This document shows positions 45,701 through 55,202 of a stretch of 64,000 bases of DNA, one piece after another. Source of the DNA: Deinandra increscens subsp. villosa (lineage: Eukaryota > Streptophyta > Magnoliopsida > Asterales > Asteraceae); NCBI GenBank assembly GCA_039602395.1, contig JBCNJP010000023.1, positions 91,536,177-91,600,176 on the forward strand, read 5' to 3'. The notes under the pieces were generated by a model that made no database searches, had not been told where the DNA came from, and worked only from the letters and a program-made list of their open reading frames with translations. A program made the position numbers and the translations under genes. Position 1 is the first letter of the stretch; each line of letters opens with the position of its first letter.

Positions 45701-46616
45701 CATCGAACTCGCAAAAATGGTGTAATCGCGCGACTTGCCTCGTCCACGTCACGAGGCCGCAGCCTGCGAGTCTCCCATTGTGATAAAATCTCTTAACTCG
45801 TCACACATCCGATTACCCGGGGATCTCATCATGCCAAACGATGTTACTCACAACACGCTGTGACCATAGTCCGTGCGACTACCAGAACCCTCTGTGTTGT
45901 ACGTCCATCCCAGAGGAAACCAACCACCTATAGACCCACTGTGATAAAATCTCTGACTCACCTCTATAATTTTTTTTATATTTTTTGTGTAGACGGGGTT
46001 TAAACCCTTAACCTTCATATCGGAAAGTAAAGGTGTATCCAGTTATCCACTCCACAAAATAGTTAGGAAAAGTATCTTCTTTATATAAATATAAATATAA
46101 TCAAATAGTAGAAAATTTGAAATTATATTTCGACCTCAAGCTCCACCCACGCCCCCACACCATTGAATCACAACTCCCCTCACCTCGCTAGAACACCAGT
46201 CGCCAAATTAATACGCAAGCTAGTTTTCTTTCTCTACTCTCTGGGACTAAGTTGCTCTTATTGAAGCATATGCGTTAATTTGGGTATGTACGCGATTACT
46301 GTATGAAACCTTACTTCTTTAGATCTTTTTCTACCGATTGGGAACCGATCATCCGCCCCGGTGTAACAATCTTTCAGACATTGAGCAATCTTTTGATATT
46401 AAAAACGTAATACCTCATCACCCCATGTACGTTGGTGTCTCAAAATGACTGTTTGATAAAATGCCCACCACCTGTTTGATAAAATGCCTGAAAGAAACAA
46501 CCTCGCCCACCACGTCCATTTTTCCACCAAATTGTTTGAGTTTTGATGTGGGTTCGGTTCAAGACAGGATTCTAAACTAAAGAAAGTGAAAAAAGGCGGG
46601 TTCTTGGAATCTTGGT
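45701..46616. other. Upstream region of PPR gene
   Basis: No gene. TGTGATAAAATCTCT occurs at about 45778 and 45949. A minus-strand SINE-like segment with GGGTTTAAACCC lies near 45995-46050. The promoter of the PPR gene at 46617 should be in the right part, but no TATA is obvious. Confidence 0.4.
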
Positions 46617-48045
46617 ATGTCGATGAGGAGCAAACCGATCATCAACTGGCCGAAGCAGGTAACCACATCTCTAGTCGAACAGCTGATTAAATCCGAAAGA
46701 AATGTGGAAAAAGCAGTTATTGTGTTCGATTCCGCATCGGCAGAGTACGCTAACGGGTTCCGACACGACCACAAGACTTACGGGCTCATAGTCGCCAAAG
46801 CTTTTGTCTGCAAATCAGTTTAAAAGAGCAGAGGATCTCGTTGATCGAATGAGAAAAGAAGAGTGTAAAGTCACCGAAGATATACTTCTATCGATATGCA
46901 GAGCTTACGGACGGGTGCATAAGCCTCACGACATGATGAGGGTGTTCGAAAAGATGAAGGAATACGAATGTGAACCGACTTTAAGATCTTATGTTACGGT
47001 TTTCTCCATTCTTGTCGACGAAAACCAACTTAAGGTAGCTTTCAAGTTCTACAAATATATGAGACAGTTAGGTTTTCCACCCAATGTCCCTTCACTTAAC
47101 ATCTTGATCAAAGCCCTTTCCAAAAGTAGCACCACTATGGATTCAGCGATCCGAATCTTTCGTGAGATGCCTAACCACGGGTGCACACCGGATACATACA
47201 CTTACGGGACTCTAATCAACGGTTTATGTAGATTAAGGCAGATTAATTTAGCTAAAGATCTCATGAAAGAAATGGAGATTCAAGGTTGCTCACCGAGTGT
47301 TGTTACCTACACAAGTTTGATCCACGGGTTATGTGAATCAAATAACGTTAACGAAGCGATGGAATTGCTTCACGAAATGGAGGCTAAAAAGATTACGCCT
47401 AATGTGTATACATATAGCTCGCTTATAAACGGTTTATGCAAATATACGCGCAGTTCTGAAGCTATGCAAGTTTTGGAAACAATGGTTAGCAAACACCATA
47501 AACCGAATATGATAACATACAGCTCGTTACTTCACGGATTATGTAACGAAAAGAGGCTTCTCGAAGCTTTAACGATATTTGACAGGATGAAGCTTCAAGG
47601 GTTGAAACCAGATGCAGGGTTGTATTGGAAAGTCATTGACTTGTTTTGTGACAGGGAGAAGTTTCATGAGGCTGCAAACTTTCTTGATGAGATGGTTTTC
47701 GAGGGGATTCCGATAAAGCGAGTAACTTGGAGTCTTCATGTCAAGATTCATAATACTGTGATTAGAGGTCTTTGCAGGGCTAATGAAGTAAACCGGGCGT
47801 TTCAGTTGTACCGTAGCGTGCGGGATAAGGGTGTTTGTGTTGATGGTGAGACTTTTGAATCTCTTGTTGCGGTTTTTTGTAAGAAACGCGATCTTTATAA
47901 GGCGAGTATTGTTCTTGGTGAAATGGTTGTTGATGGATGTGTTCCTGGTGAGGAGACTTGGTGTGAGTTGGCGCGTAGGGTTTTCGGGCAACGAAAGGCG
48001 CAAGAAGCTGTGGAGTTGATGGCTCGACTTGTTTCGGGCAGTTGA
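46617..48045 (+). pseudogene. P-class PPR protein gene with a one-base frameshift (At5g46100-like)
   Basis: Single-exon pentatricopeptide-repeat gene; such proteins bind organelle RNA through tandem 35-residue repeats. The start at 46617 gives about 60 residues, including EKAVIVFDSASAEYANGF, that match the N-terminus of At5g46100 as I remember it. At 46797-46799 an AAA run shifts the frame by one base. The remaining about 410 codons continue in the next frame to 48045 (LLSANQFKRAEDLVDRM onward). About ten repeats are visible, e.g. PDTYTYGTLINGLCRL, PSVVTYTSLIHGLC, PNVYTYSSLINGLC and PNMITYSSLLHGLC. Corrected length would be about 475 residues, close to the family member. Because everything else is intact, a sequencing error in the A run is as likely as real loss. 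If the shift is real, only a downstream start could give a shorter product. Confidence 0.85.
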
Positions 48046-48700
48046 GTTTGAGATTTGCGGTTTTAATTATTTGTTTTTATAAGTCGTTGATACATTTTAT
48101 CAATTACACTAGACGTCTTTAAAGAAACGGATTTGTAACATGTTTAGTCCTTTAGACTAATAGACGTTAAATTTTCTGTTAAGTGATCAAGTTACTCTTA
48201 AAATGCATAAACCCATCACTCATTGCACCACATCTATGTTAAACTTTGGGTTTTTTCAATGGGAAATTGTTGTGATATGATATTAACACAACTAGAATTT
48301 GAATCAATCTGAAGTTGTAAGTAAGACTACAACTCAATTAACCATATCATAGCAATATTTATCTTACCCTAATCTTATTTGGGCTTTTTAATTGGGCTAG
48401 ATCTTTGACTTTGTGGATCATTGGACTAGTCATAATATAGTTCTTATTTTTCTTCACATACCTTGCAAGAAGAATTAAAACCCATTTTTTTCGTCCGGGC
48501 TAGTATGGTCTGATAGTACTTACCAAGACTAGATATGTTATCGTGACATGCGTTGGCCAGTATGACTAGACAAGTCATAGCGTGACCGCTTTTCTGCTCG
48601 GGGTTTAGTGGTTTTGCAGATGCATCTGGCCTGGTCGCAAAACCCTAAGCCAGTATCCACCTCGGTCATCACATACCCTATTCATAAAAGAAAAAACAGA
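48046..48700. other. 3' flank of PPR gene
   Basis: No gene was seen. 48240-48360 resembles generic antisense repeat sequence, and the rest is AT-rich. Confidence 0.4.
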
Positions 48701-48701
48701 G

Positions 48702-48800
48702 ATAACATACTATTTTTATGTACTCCACACCACACCGCCCTAACAGAACAATCTTGCGACGATTTATGTGTCACGGTTATTGCTACACCGTGAAAAATAT
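48702..48800. repeat. Distal promoter piece of the zinc-finger duplication, copy A
   Basis: The stretch with CAATCTTGCGACGATTTATG and GTCACGGTTATTGCTACACC matches 51670-51770 upstream of the intact zinc-finger gene. It is separated from the rest of copy A (50000-50600) by an insertion of about 1.1 kb. Confidence 0.55.
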
Positions 48801-48859
48801 ATATACATATCTCCAAATGCTACACCGACAGTTTGAATCAAAACGGTACGGATGGTTAA

Positions 48860-49740
48860 ACTTTAGGGGTGTTAATTGGTAAAATTAGTTATTCGGTTTA
48901 TTCAATTTAGGTTTACTCGGTTTGAGGTTTACTGTGGTCTACCCATAACAAACCAAACCGTATTGAAAATCTCACAACCAATAAATGCAGCGTATCTCAA
49001 TACGATTCGGTTTCGGTTAGAGCCCAATTAATTAGATTAAAAGGATAGCCGTATAAAGGAATGACATCTTCACGTTATTTTTCATGAAAAAACAAAAGAG
49101 CAAACATTTTTAACATATTGCATTTAGGGTTCAACCATAATCCAATATACGACCAAAATATTTTTAACCAAAATGCTCAAACTAAAAATCTAGACAAATT
49201 CCTACAACTAGCATGCCTAACCAAATACCCAAACCCAAATACCTAAATTTGGTATCAAAATAATCGAGCGATCGAACTCACGTCTATGCTCGACGAAAAT
49301 AGAGGGTCGGGTGATGAGTGAGCGCTTATTTATAAGTGAAAAGACGATAAACTACTACTTTGCAAAAACTAGGGTGAGAGCATGGAGTAGAGACGTAGTG
49401 GTGGTAGACCTGAATCCACTTGTTTATCCTAGAAGAACAATGGATATATGGGTTTATGTAGTTGGATTGTGTGGATAAGTGGGCTTAACTTAAATGGTGT
49501 AATGGTTTATAAATATTTTAATATTCATATATATATTATTGGTTTTAAACGGATAACCGAATAACCGAATAAACCGAATAAAAACAAAACTGAGAACCGT
49601 AACACGAAGAGATAAAACCGAATTAGATTCGGATACGGTTATTTAAAAACCGACCGTAAACCGAATTCACAATTAGAAATTGGTTTATTCGGATATAAAA
49701 TAATTTTCATTTTGTCGGTTGTAAAAAAATAATATATTTA
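48860..49740. repeat. Insertion rich in CGGTTTATTCGG words
   Basis: This block, absent from copy B of the zinc-finger duplication, starts near TAGGGGTGTTAATTGG. It contains many CGGTTTATTCGG/CCGAATAAACCG words near both ends, as in hAT-type MITEs. The exact ends and TSD were not found. Confidence 0.4.
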
Positions 49741-50230
49741 ACGTTCCGGTTGGTTGATTTGGCTTAGCACAAAATTCGAGCTCAATTGGATTTTGGTGTG
49801 TCTCAAATGTCTCACTCTAACAACTTTGAGGACCCAATTCTGTTTGGTTTTTTGAAATGGCCAGCCAAATAAGAAGGGGTGAAAACGGACGTGGGCCGAG
49901 ACCCGGAAAGTAGTGCGATGCGAGCCGGACGCAACCACCCCCCACCTAACAAAAACAATTGTAGTTGTTGATAATCTGATTCACGAATTTTAATGATATT
50001 TATTTTCATTTGACATTTTCCTAGCGCCCATTTGGGACAGTTGAATTAACGGTTATGTGGTTCCTTGATGTGACCCACCAACTTCCTCGGAATGACCGTG
50101 AACCGTCACAAATAGGAATAGTGGATATGCCTCTTCATTCCCACCAACCTACTTGTTTTTTGCTTCTCCCAAAAATTGCCAAAATTTATTTCAATTTCAA
50201 TTTAAATGCAAAAAAATATAGCACAAAACA

Positions 50231-50595
50231 ATGACAACGACCCCTAGCGGCACGGGTCCGACACCGGCCCGCCCGCACCCGCACACACACACACCGCCCC
50301 GCCCGGCTTCTCCGCCGGCACAAACGACGTCCGGCCAACCGAAGGCAAAGTCCGCGGGTGTGCCCATACAAGCGAGGAAATTGTATCGCGAAAAGGCGCT
50401 GAACGGGCATGTATGACTGGCGTAGTTGGAGGAGGAAAGGGAAGCCGGCGAAGAATAAGATGATGAAGCGGTTGAGAGCTCGGTTTCAGACGGTTGCCAA
50501 TGAGAGAGCAAGGAGGCAAAAAACGGGTGAGTCCGATCTCAGACCGTCGCCGCCGGAGGGCGAGAGGAGTAACAATAATTATTTAGGAGGAAAGT
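50231..50595 (+). pseudogene. C2H2 zinc-finger/EAR gene, broken duplicate
   Basis: Tandem copy of the gene at 52081. The promoter and leader are recognisably the same (TTAACGGTTATGT, CAACTTCCTC, AATTTCAATTT). The N-terminus keeps the Pro-rich stretch and PKAKSA. There an extra G shifts the frame and one zinc-binding Cys codon becomes TAC, so the CPVC part of the finger is lost. KLYREKALNGH remains, followed by a stop. Downstream bases still match EEREAG and the PSPPEGE end in other frames. No functional finger can be made. Confidence 0.65.
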
Positions 50596-50599
50596 GAAG

Positions 50600-51148
50600 G
50601 TGTGTGCATCGGGATGCGTTTTTGTAGATTTTTGTTGGGAGTAATTAAAATAACTAAATAATTGAATAATATATATTTATAATTTGAATAATTGAATAAT
50701 ATGAAAAACAAGCATTTGGGCAGTGTGATTCAAATAAATATATTTTCCTTGATTTAGTTTGGTTTGTTTATAGTTATTTATGTTTTAATGGTTTTTTGAA
50801 TTGTAGAAAGTATAGGGTTTAATTTATATTTTTCTTGATTTTTCAATGAATTTTCAAACAGTACATAGTTCATGATATAGTAAATCCTTCAAATTTCTTC
50901 GAATAATGATTTCCTGAATTTGATTTTGCTGGAATTTAATTTATGTCCTTAATTTGATTTTATCATTATATAGTTATTGTGTTTGATTTTTCTTTGAATT
51001 TGTAAGATTGTAATTTTGTAGTTTGAATTAATTTATAATTTTTATAAATTTCAAACCAGTAACAATACCATAAATGATCAATAATACTAATAATAATTTA
51101 TAAATTAATTTATAAAAAATTTACCTTGATTATAAAGATTGGAGAGAT
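50600..51148. repeat. 3' flank of zinc-finger copy A
   Basis: AT-rich sequence matching the region after the intact copy (TGAAGGTGTGTGCAT, TTGGGAGTA, AATTGAATAATAT, TTTTTCTTGA). It runs into the second assembly gap. Confidence 0.55.
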
Positions 51149-51648
51149 NNNNNNNNNNNNNNNNNNNNNNNNNNNNNNNNNNNNNNNNNNNNNNNNNNNN
51201 NNNNNNNNNNNNNNNNNNNNNNNNNNNNNNNNNNNNNNNNNNNNNNNNNNNNNNNNNNNNNNNNNNNNNNNNNNNNNNNNNNNNNNNNNNNNNNNNNNNN
51301 NNNNNNNNNNNNNNNNNNNNNNNNNNNNNNNNNNNNNNNNNNNNNNNNNNNNNNNNNNNNNNNNNNNNNNNNNNNNNNNNNNNNNNNNNNNNNNNNNNNN
51401 NNNNNNNNNNNNNNNNNNNNNNNNNNNNNNNNNNNNNNNNNNNNNNNNNNNNNNNNNNNNNNNNNNNNNNNNNNNNNNNNNNNNNNNNNNNNNNNNNNNN
51501 NNNNNNNNNNNNNNNNNNNNNNNNNNNNNNNNNNNNNNNNNNNNNNNNNNNNNNNNNNNNNNNNNNNNNNNNNNNNNNNNNNNNNNNNNNNNNNNNNNNN
51601 NNNNNNNNNNNNNNNNNNNNNNNNNNNNNNNNNNNNNNNNNNNNNNNN
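51149..51648. other. Assembly gap, 500 N
   Basis: Exactly 500 N between the two zinc-finger copies. The real distance between them is unknown. Confidence 0.99.
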
Positions 51649-51968
51649 CGCATAGACCCATCGCAAACGGGACACCACACCACCCACCTTAACACACCTT
51701 AACAGAACAATCTTGTGACGGTTTATGTGTCACACTTATTGCCACACCGTGAAAATCATATATACATATCTCTCCAATATATATAATAATTAATCTATTC
51801 TCCTCATAATCTAAATATCTAATTCACAAATTTTAAATAATATTTATTTCCATTTGGCGCCTTTTCCTAGCACCCGTTTAAAACACACTCTAATTAACGG
51901 TTATGTCGTTTCCTTAATATAACCACCAACTTCCTCAAATAACCGTCAACCGTCACAAATCCGATAAC

Positions 51969-51976
51969 TATAAATA
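51969..51976 (+). promoter_or_regulatory. TATA box of C2H2 zinc-finger gene
   Basis: TATAAATA lies 105-112 bp before the ATG at 52081. The broken copy lacks a clear counterpart (the sequence there is AATAGTGGATATG), which may have silenced it. Confidence 0.65.
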
Positions 51977-52080
51977 CCTCTTCATACCCACAAACCTACT
52001 TCTTTTCTTCCTTACTCCCAAAATTTCAATTTCTTTCAATTTCAATTTCAATCCAAAAAAATCCGGCACACACCACAACG

Positions 52081-52452
52081 ATGGTGAACAACAACGACGA
52101 CGACACCACTAGCGGCACGGGTTCCAACCCCGTCCCGCCACCGGCACCGCCGCCACCGCCGCCACCGCCACCGCCAACTTCCGCCGGCACAAAACGACCG
52201 TCCACACCCGCAAAACCGAAGGCGAAGTCCGCGGTATGCCCGGTCTGCAAGCGGAATTTGTACCACGAAAAGGCGCTAAACGGGCATATTCGTTGGCATA
52301 GTGCGGAGGAAAGGGAAGCGGCCGGGATCGGGATCGTGAGAGCGCTTGCGGCTTCGAGTTCGACGGTTGTCGTGGAAGAACAGAGCGGGCCGAAACGGGT
52401 GAAGTTGCCGGATCTTAACCGGTCGCCGCCGCCGGAGGGCGGAGAAACGTGA
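52081..52452 (+). CDS. Small C2H2 zinc-finger protein with EAR repression motif
   Basis: Intronless gene for 123 residues, probably a nuclear transcriptional repressor. A Pro run (residues 18-32) leads to a basic segment (KPKAKS), then one C2H2 finger with Cys53, Cys56, His69 and His73 (C-x2-C-x12-H-x3-H). The finger contains EKALNGH, a variant of the plant QALGGH core. Near the C-terminus is DLNRSP (111-116), which fits the DLNxxP EAR motif known to recruit TOPLESS-type corepressors. A TATA box at 51969 and an AT-rich leader support expression. The frame is intact, unlike the duplicate at 50231. Target genes are unknown. Single-finger EAR proteins in plants often act in development or stress, but no specific role can be inferred. 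Confidence 0.8.
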   Translation: MVNNNDDDTTSGTGSNPVPPPAPPPPPPPPPPTSAGTKRPSTPAKPKAKSAVCPVCKRNLYHEKALNGHIRWHSAEEREAAGIGIVRALAASSSTVVVEEQSGPKRVKLPDLNRSPPPEGGET

Positions 52453-52599
52453 CATTTTGTTGCCGGAGAAGTGAAGGTGTGTGCATGGGAATACATTTTA
52501 TCATTTGTTGGGAGTATAATAATTAAATAATTGAATAATATATGTGTTACATTTGAATAATAAACAATACATTTGGGCCATGTAATATAAATAAATATA

Positions 52600-53110
52600 T
52601 CCTGAATTTGATTTTATCGTTGTGTTTATCGTCTTCTGGTGCAAGATTTTTCTTGAATTTGTGAAAGTTGTGAGAATTTAATTTATATTTTTCTTGAATT
52701 TTCAAATGAATTGTTAAATGAATTTTCAAAAAGTAACATATGTACCATAAATAGTAAATACTAAATTTATCAATAATCATTTCCTGAATTTGATTTTATA
52801 GTTGTTGTGTTCATTGTTTCTGTTGCACGATTTTAACACAAGTTTGATGTGTGTAAATTGTGAAAGTTTAATTTAAATTTTTCTTGAATTTTCAAACAGT
52901 AACATATACCATAAATAGTAAACATTAAATTAAATTTACTAACAATTATTTACTGAAGTTGGTTTTATAGTTGTGTTCATTGTCTTCAGTTGCATGATTT
53001 TAACATGTTTGATGCGTAAATAAATTATGGAAGTTTAATTTATATTTTTCTTGAATTTCAAATGAATTTTCAAACAGTAACATGTACCATAAATATAGTA
53101 AATATAAGTA
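52600..53110. repeat. Imperfect tandem repeats, about 160-190 bp x 3
   Basis: Units begin near 52600, 52790 and 52950 with TGAATTTGATTTTAT-like words and contain AAGTTTAATTTATATTTTTC, TTCAAACAGTAACAT and ACCATAAATAGTAAA. A partial unit is seen after the broken zinc-finger copy at about 50815-50980, so the repeat predates the duplication. Confidence 0.6.
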
Positions 53111-53745
53111 TTTGAGATAGGTTTCTCGCCCTTTTTTTGAATTTTTTATTGAATAACACTTGTATAATATAACTAGCATAATTTGATTGATTTACATAGG
53201 TACGTTGGGGAAAATGAGACGTGATTATAGGTGCATTAGATAATTAATAATAATGACATATATTTTATATATAGTACGTAATTATATCAAATTATTTATT
53301 TGTAATTAACTAAAAACCATGCATGCATGGAGGGAAACAATTGGTAGAGTAGATATGTGGTTTTAAAAAAATAAAAAACTTTATTATTAATTAACTAAAA
53401 ACCATGCATGGAGGGATAAAATTTGTAGATGTGGTTTAAAAAAAATAAAAACTTTATGATAATTTAAAAAGGGATTGAGATAAAAAAAATAGTAATACAT
53501 AATAATGCCTCACCACCCTTAAAAGTTAAAACCAGTCCTCATACAAAAAATAAAGAAGATCGAAGATTATTAGTCACACTAAATATAAATGTGAGTTGTG
53601 CAACGATTATTAGAAAAATTCATAACACTTTTAATGGCAAAGTAACGGTGTTAGTTGGCTTAATTTTATAGGTTAAAGATGAGTAACAACGGACTAAAAA
53701 TAAAATAATTAATCGTTAGTCTAATAACATTTTATTGACAATAAC
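53111..53745. other. AT-rich spacer
   Basis: No gene. AACTAAAAACCATGCATG occurs at about 53308 and 53393. Nothing else was recognised. Confidence 0.45.
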
Positions 53746-53749
53746 TTCT

Positions 53750-54212
53750 TTTATTAACTTTTAATTTTATTTTATAAAAAGGTATTAAGCTAACACCCCG
53801 TTAACTTTTAACGGAAAGTCCCTCCCCCACCCCACTCACATGACAAAAAACGTGAGGGCAATGTTAAATTGAGATTTGGATTTGGATCGATGGGATTTAA
53901 TATGTGGGGTAATATTAAATTGTCAAAATTGCTCTCACGTTTTTGTCATGTGGGGCAGTGGCGAAGCTTGAAAGAAAACCCCGAGGAGACGGGACTCAAA
54001 ATTTTTACCGAGGGGCGATACTCAATACATATAATTTTTTTTACATAAAATCGTGAATATCAGTGCATCTGGCCGAAAACACCGCGGGGGCGGTCGCCCC
54101 CTCCGGTCCCTTCAAAGCTTCGCCCATGATGTGGGCGGCTTGCCGTTAAAAGTTTACGGGGTGTTAGCTTAATACCCCTTTATGAAATAAAATTAAAAAT
54201 TACTACCTTATG
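53750..54212. mobile_element. Long-TIR MITE with nested insertion
   Basis: Inverted repeats of about 60 bp include GTATTAAGCTAACACCCCGT on the left and the matching reverse complement at about 54140-54180. They surround a centre interrupted by a small hAT-type element (53956-54128). The outer limits are approximate. Confidence 0.55.
53956..54128. mobile_element. 173-bp hAT-type MITE
   Basis: The ends are CAGTGGCGAAGCTTGAA (left) and CATGGGCGAAGCTTTGAA (right, reverse strand). The flanks ATGTGGGG (53948-53955) and ATGTGGGC (54129-54136) match at 7 of 8 bases, as for a hAT TSD. No coding capacity. Confidence 0.7.
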
Positions 54213-54577
54213 TTAATACATCCAGGTAAACCATACGTACTAACCGTGTAATTAACTCTTTAATAAAACAAAAAATATGTGTCCATAAGAGTTACAAATT
54301 GTTACAGTTAATTAATAATTAATAATTAGTCGATCCAAAAAATCTTTAAAAAGTCCTTTTTGTCGCTCTGCTTAATATGTCAAAACCTGACCATGTTGGC
54401 TTGGCTATATATGTCGTTTCTCACCCATCAAAAAGTTGTTGATTCTACCTTTGGATTTTTCATTGGAGCCACGTTTAACCATATGTGAGACACCCTATAA
54501 AAATAATCATCATCATTAATTGGACGTCTCTAATAAGGGTGACGAGTGTGGGTCAATGGTCAAAGCGGAAGTCCACG
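54213..54577. other. Spacer
   Basis: No gene recognised; ordinary AT-rich sequence. Confidence 0.45.
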
Positions 54578-54619
54578 TGGCGAAGCAGTAGTGGCGGACC
54601 CACTAAGGGCCCAGGGGTA

Positions 54620-55175
54620 TGTTAGTATTTTAGTGTAATTGGGTTAACTATGGATCGATTTGTCCTCTAGCTTATATTGATCGGGTTCGGTGGTGCGGGG
54701 TAGTGCACACTCGTATCAATGGAGTTAGCGGGGGTTCGGGGGCGGCAGCCCCCGATAGCGGGGTCCAAGGGGCGGCAGCCCCTGGCGGGGTCCAAGGGGC
54801 AGAGCCCCTGGCTGGGGCCGGGCTGCCAGGTCAGCGCGCCCGAAAATTATTTACACTAAAAGTCCTTTAGTAAAAATGTGTCAAAAATTATTTTCGGCCG
54901 AAAAATCTCTTTATTAAAACTTGAGGGACTGGTAGTGTAAATTGGGTATATGCAGTTATCGAAAAACTGTATATACGCTCCTGTTGTTGAAAACTGATCG
55001 ATCACTTCATCTTCTACATTTTTTCTCTGGTTCGATTTCTCATTCAAAAATTCGAAATATTCATGGGTCGTTTCCAGATCGTATCCGATTGATATTTACG
55101 AGTGAACCCTCGAAATATTCAATCCGAAAGTGATAACACGCTTTCTGGAATATCCAAGCAATCGAAGATCTAACA
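54620..55175 (+). repeat. 5' LTR of young copia element
   Basis: The 556-bp LTR carries a GC-rich part (about 54724-54835) with three successive hairpin-prone words, GGGGGCGGCAGCCCCC, GGGGCGGCAGCCCC and GGGGCAGAGCCCC. A TATA-like TGTATATACG follows near 54968. The rest is AT-rich. Confidence 0.9.
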
Positions 55176-55202
55176 AAGGATTGAATATTTTGTTGTTGAA
55201 GA

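Noticed and set aside
51105..51702. Several frames across the second gap
   Set aside because: N-run artefacts.
52026..52496. Minus-strand 156-codon glycine-rich frame
   Set aside because: Antisense of the Pro-rich zinc-finger gene, whose finger and EAR motif are recognisable.
54856..55133. Two 63-codon frames repeated at 60017-60294
   Set aside because: They lie in the two LTRs and repeat only because the LTRs are identical; no domain.
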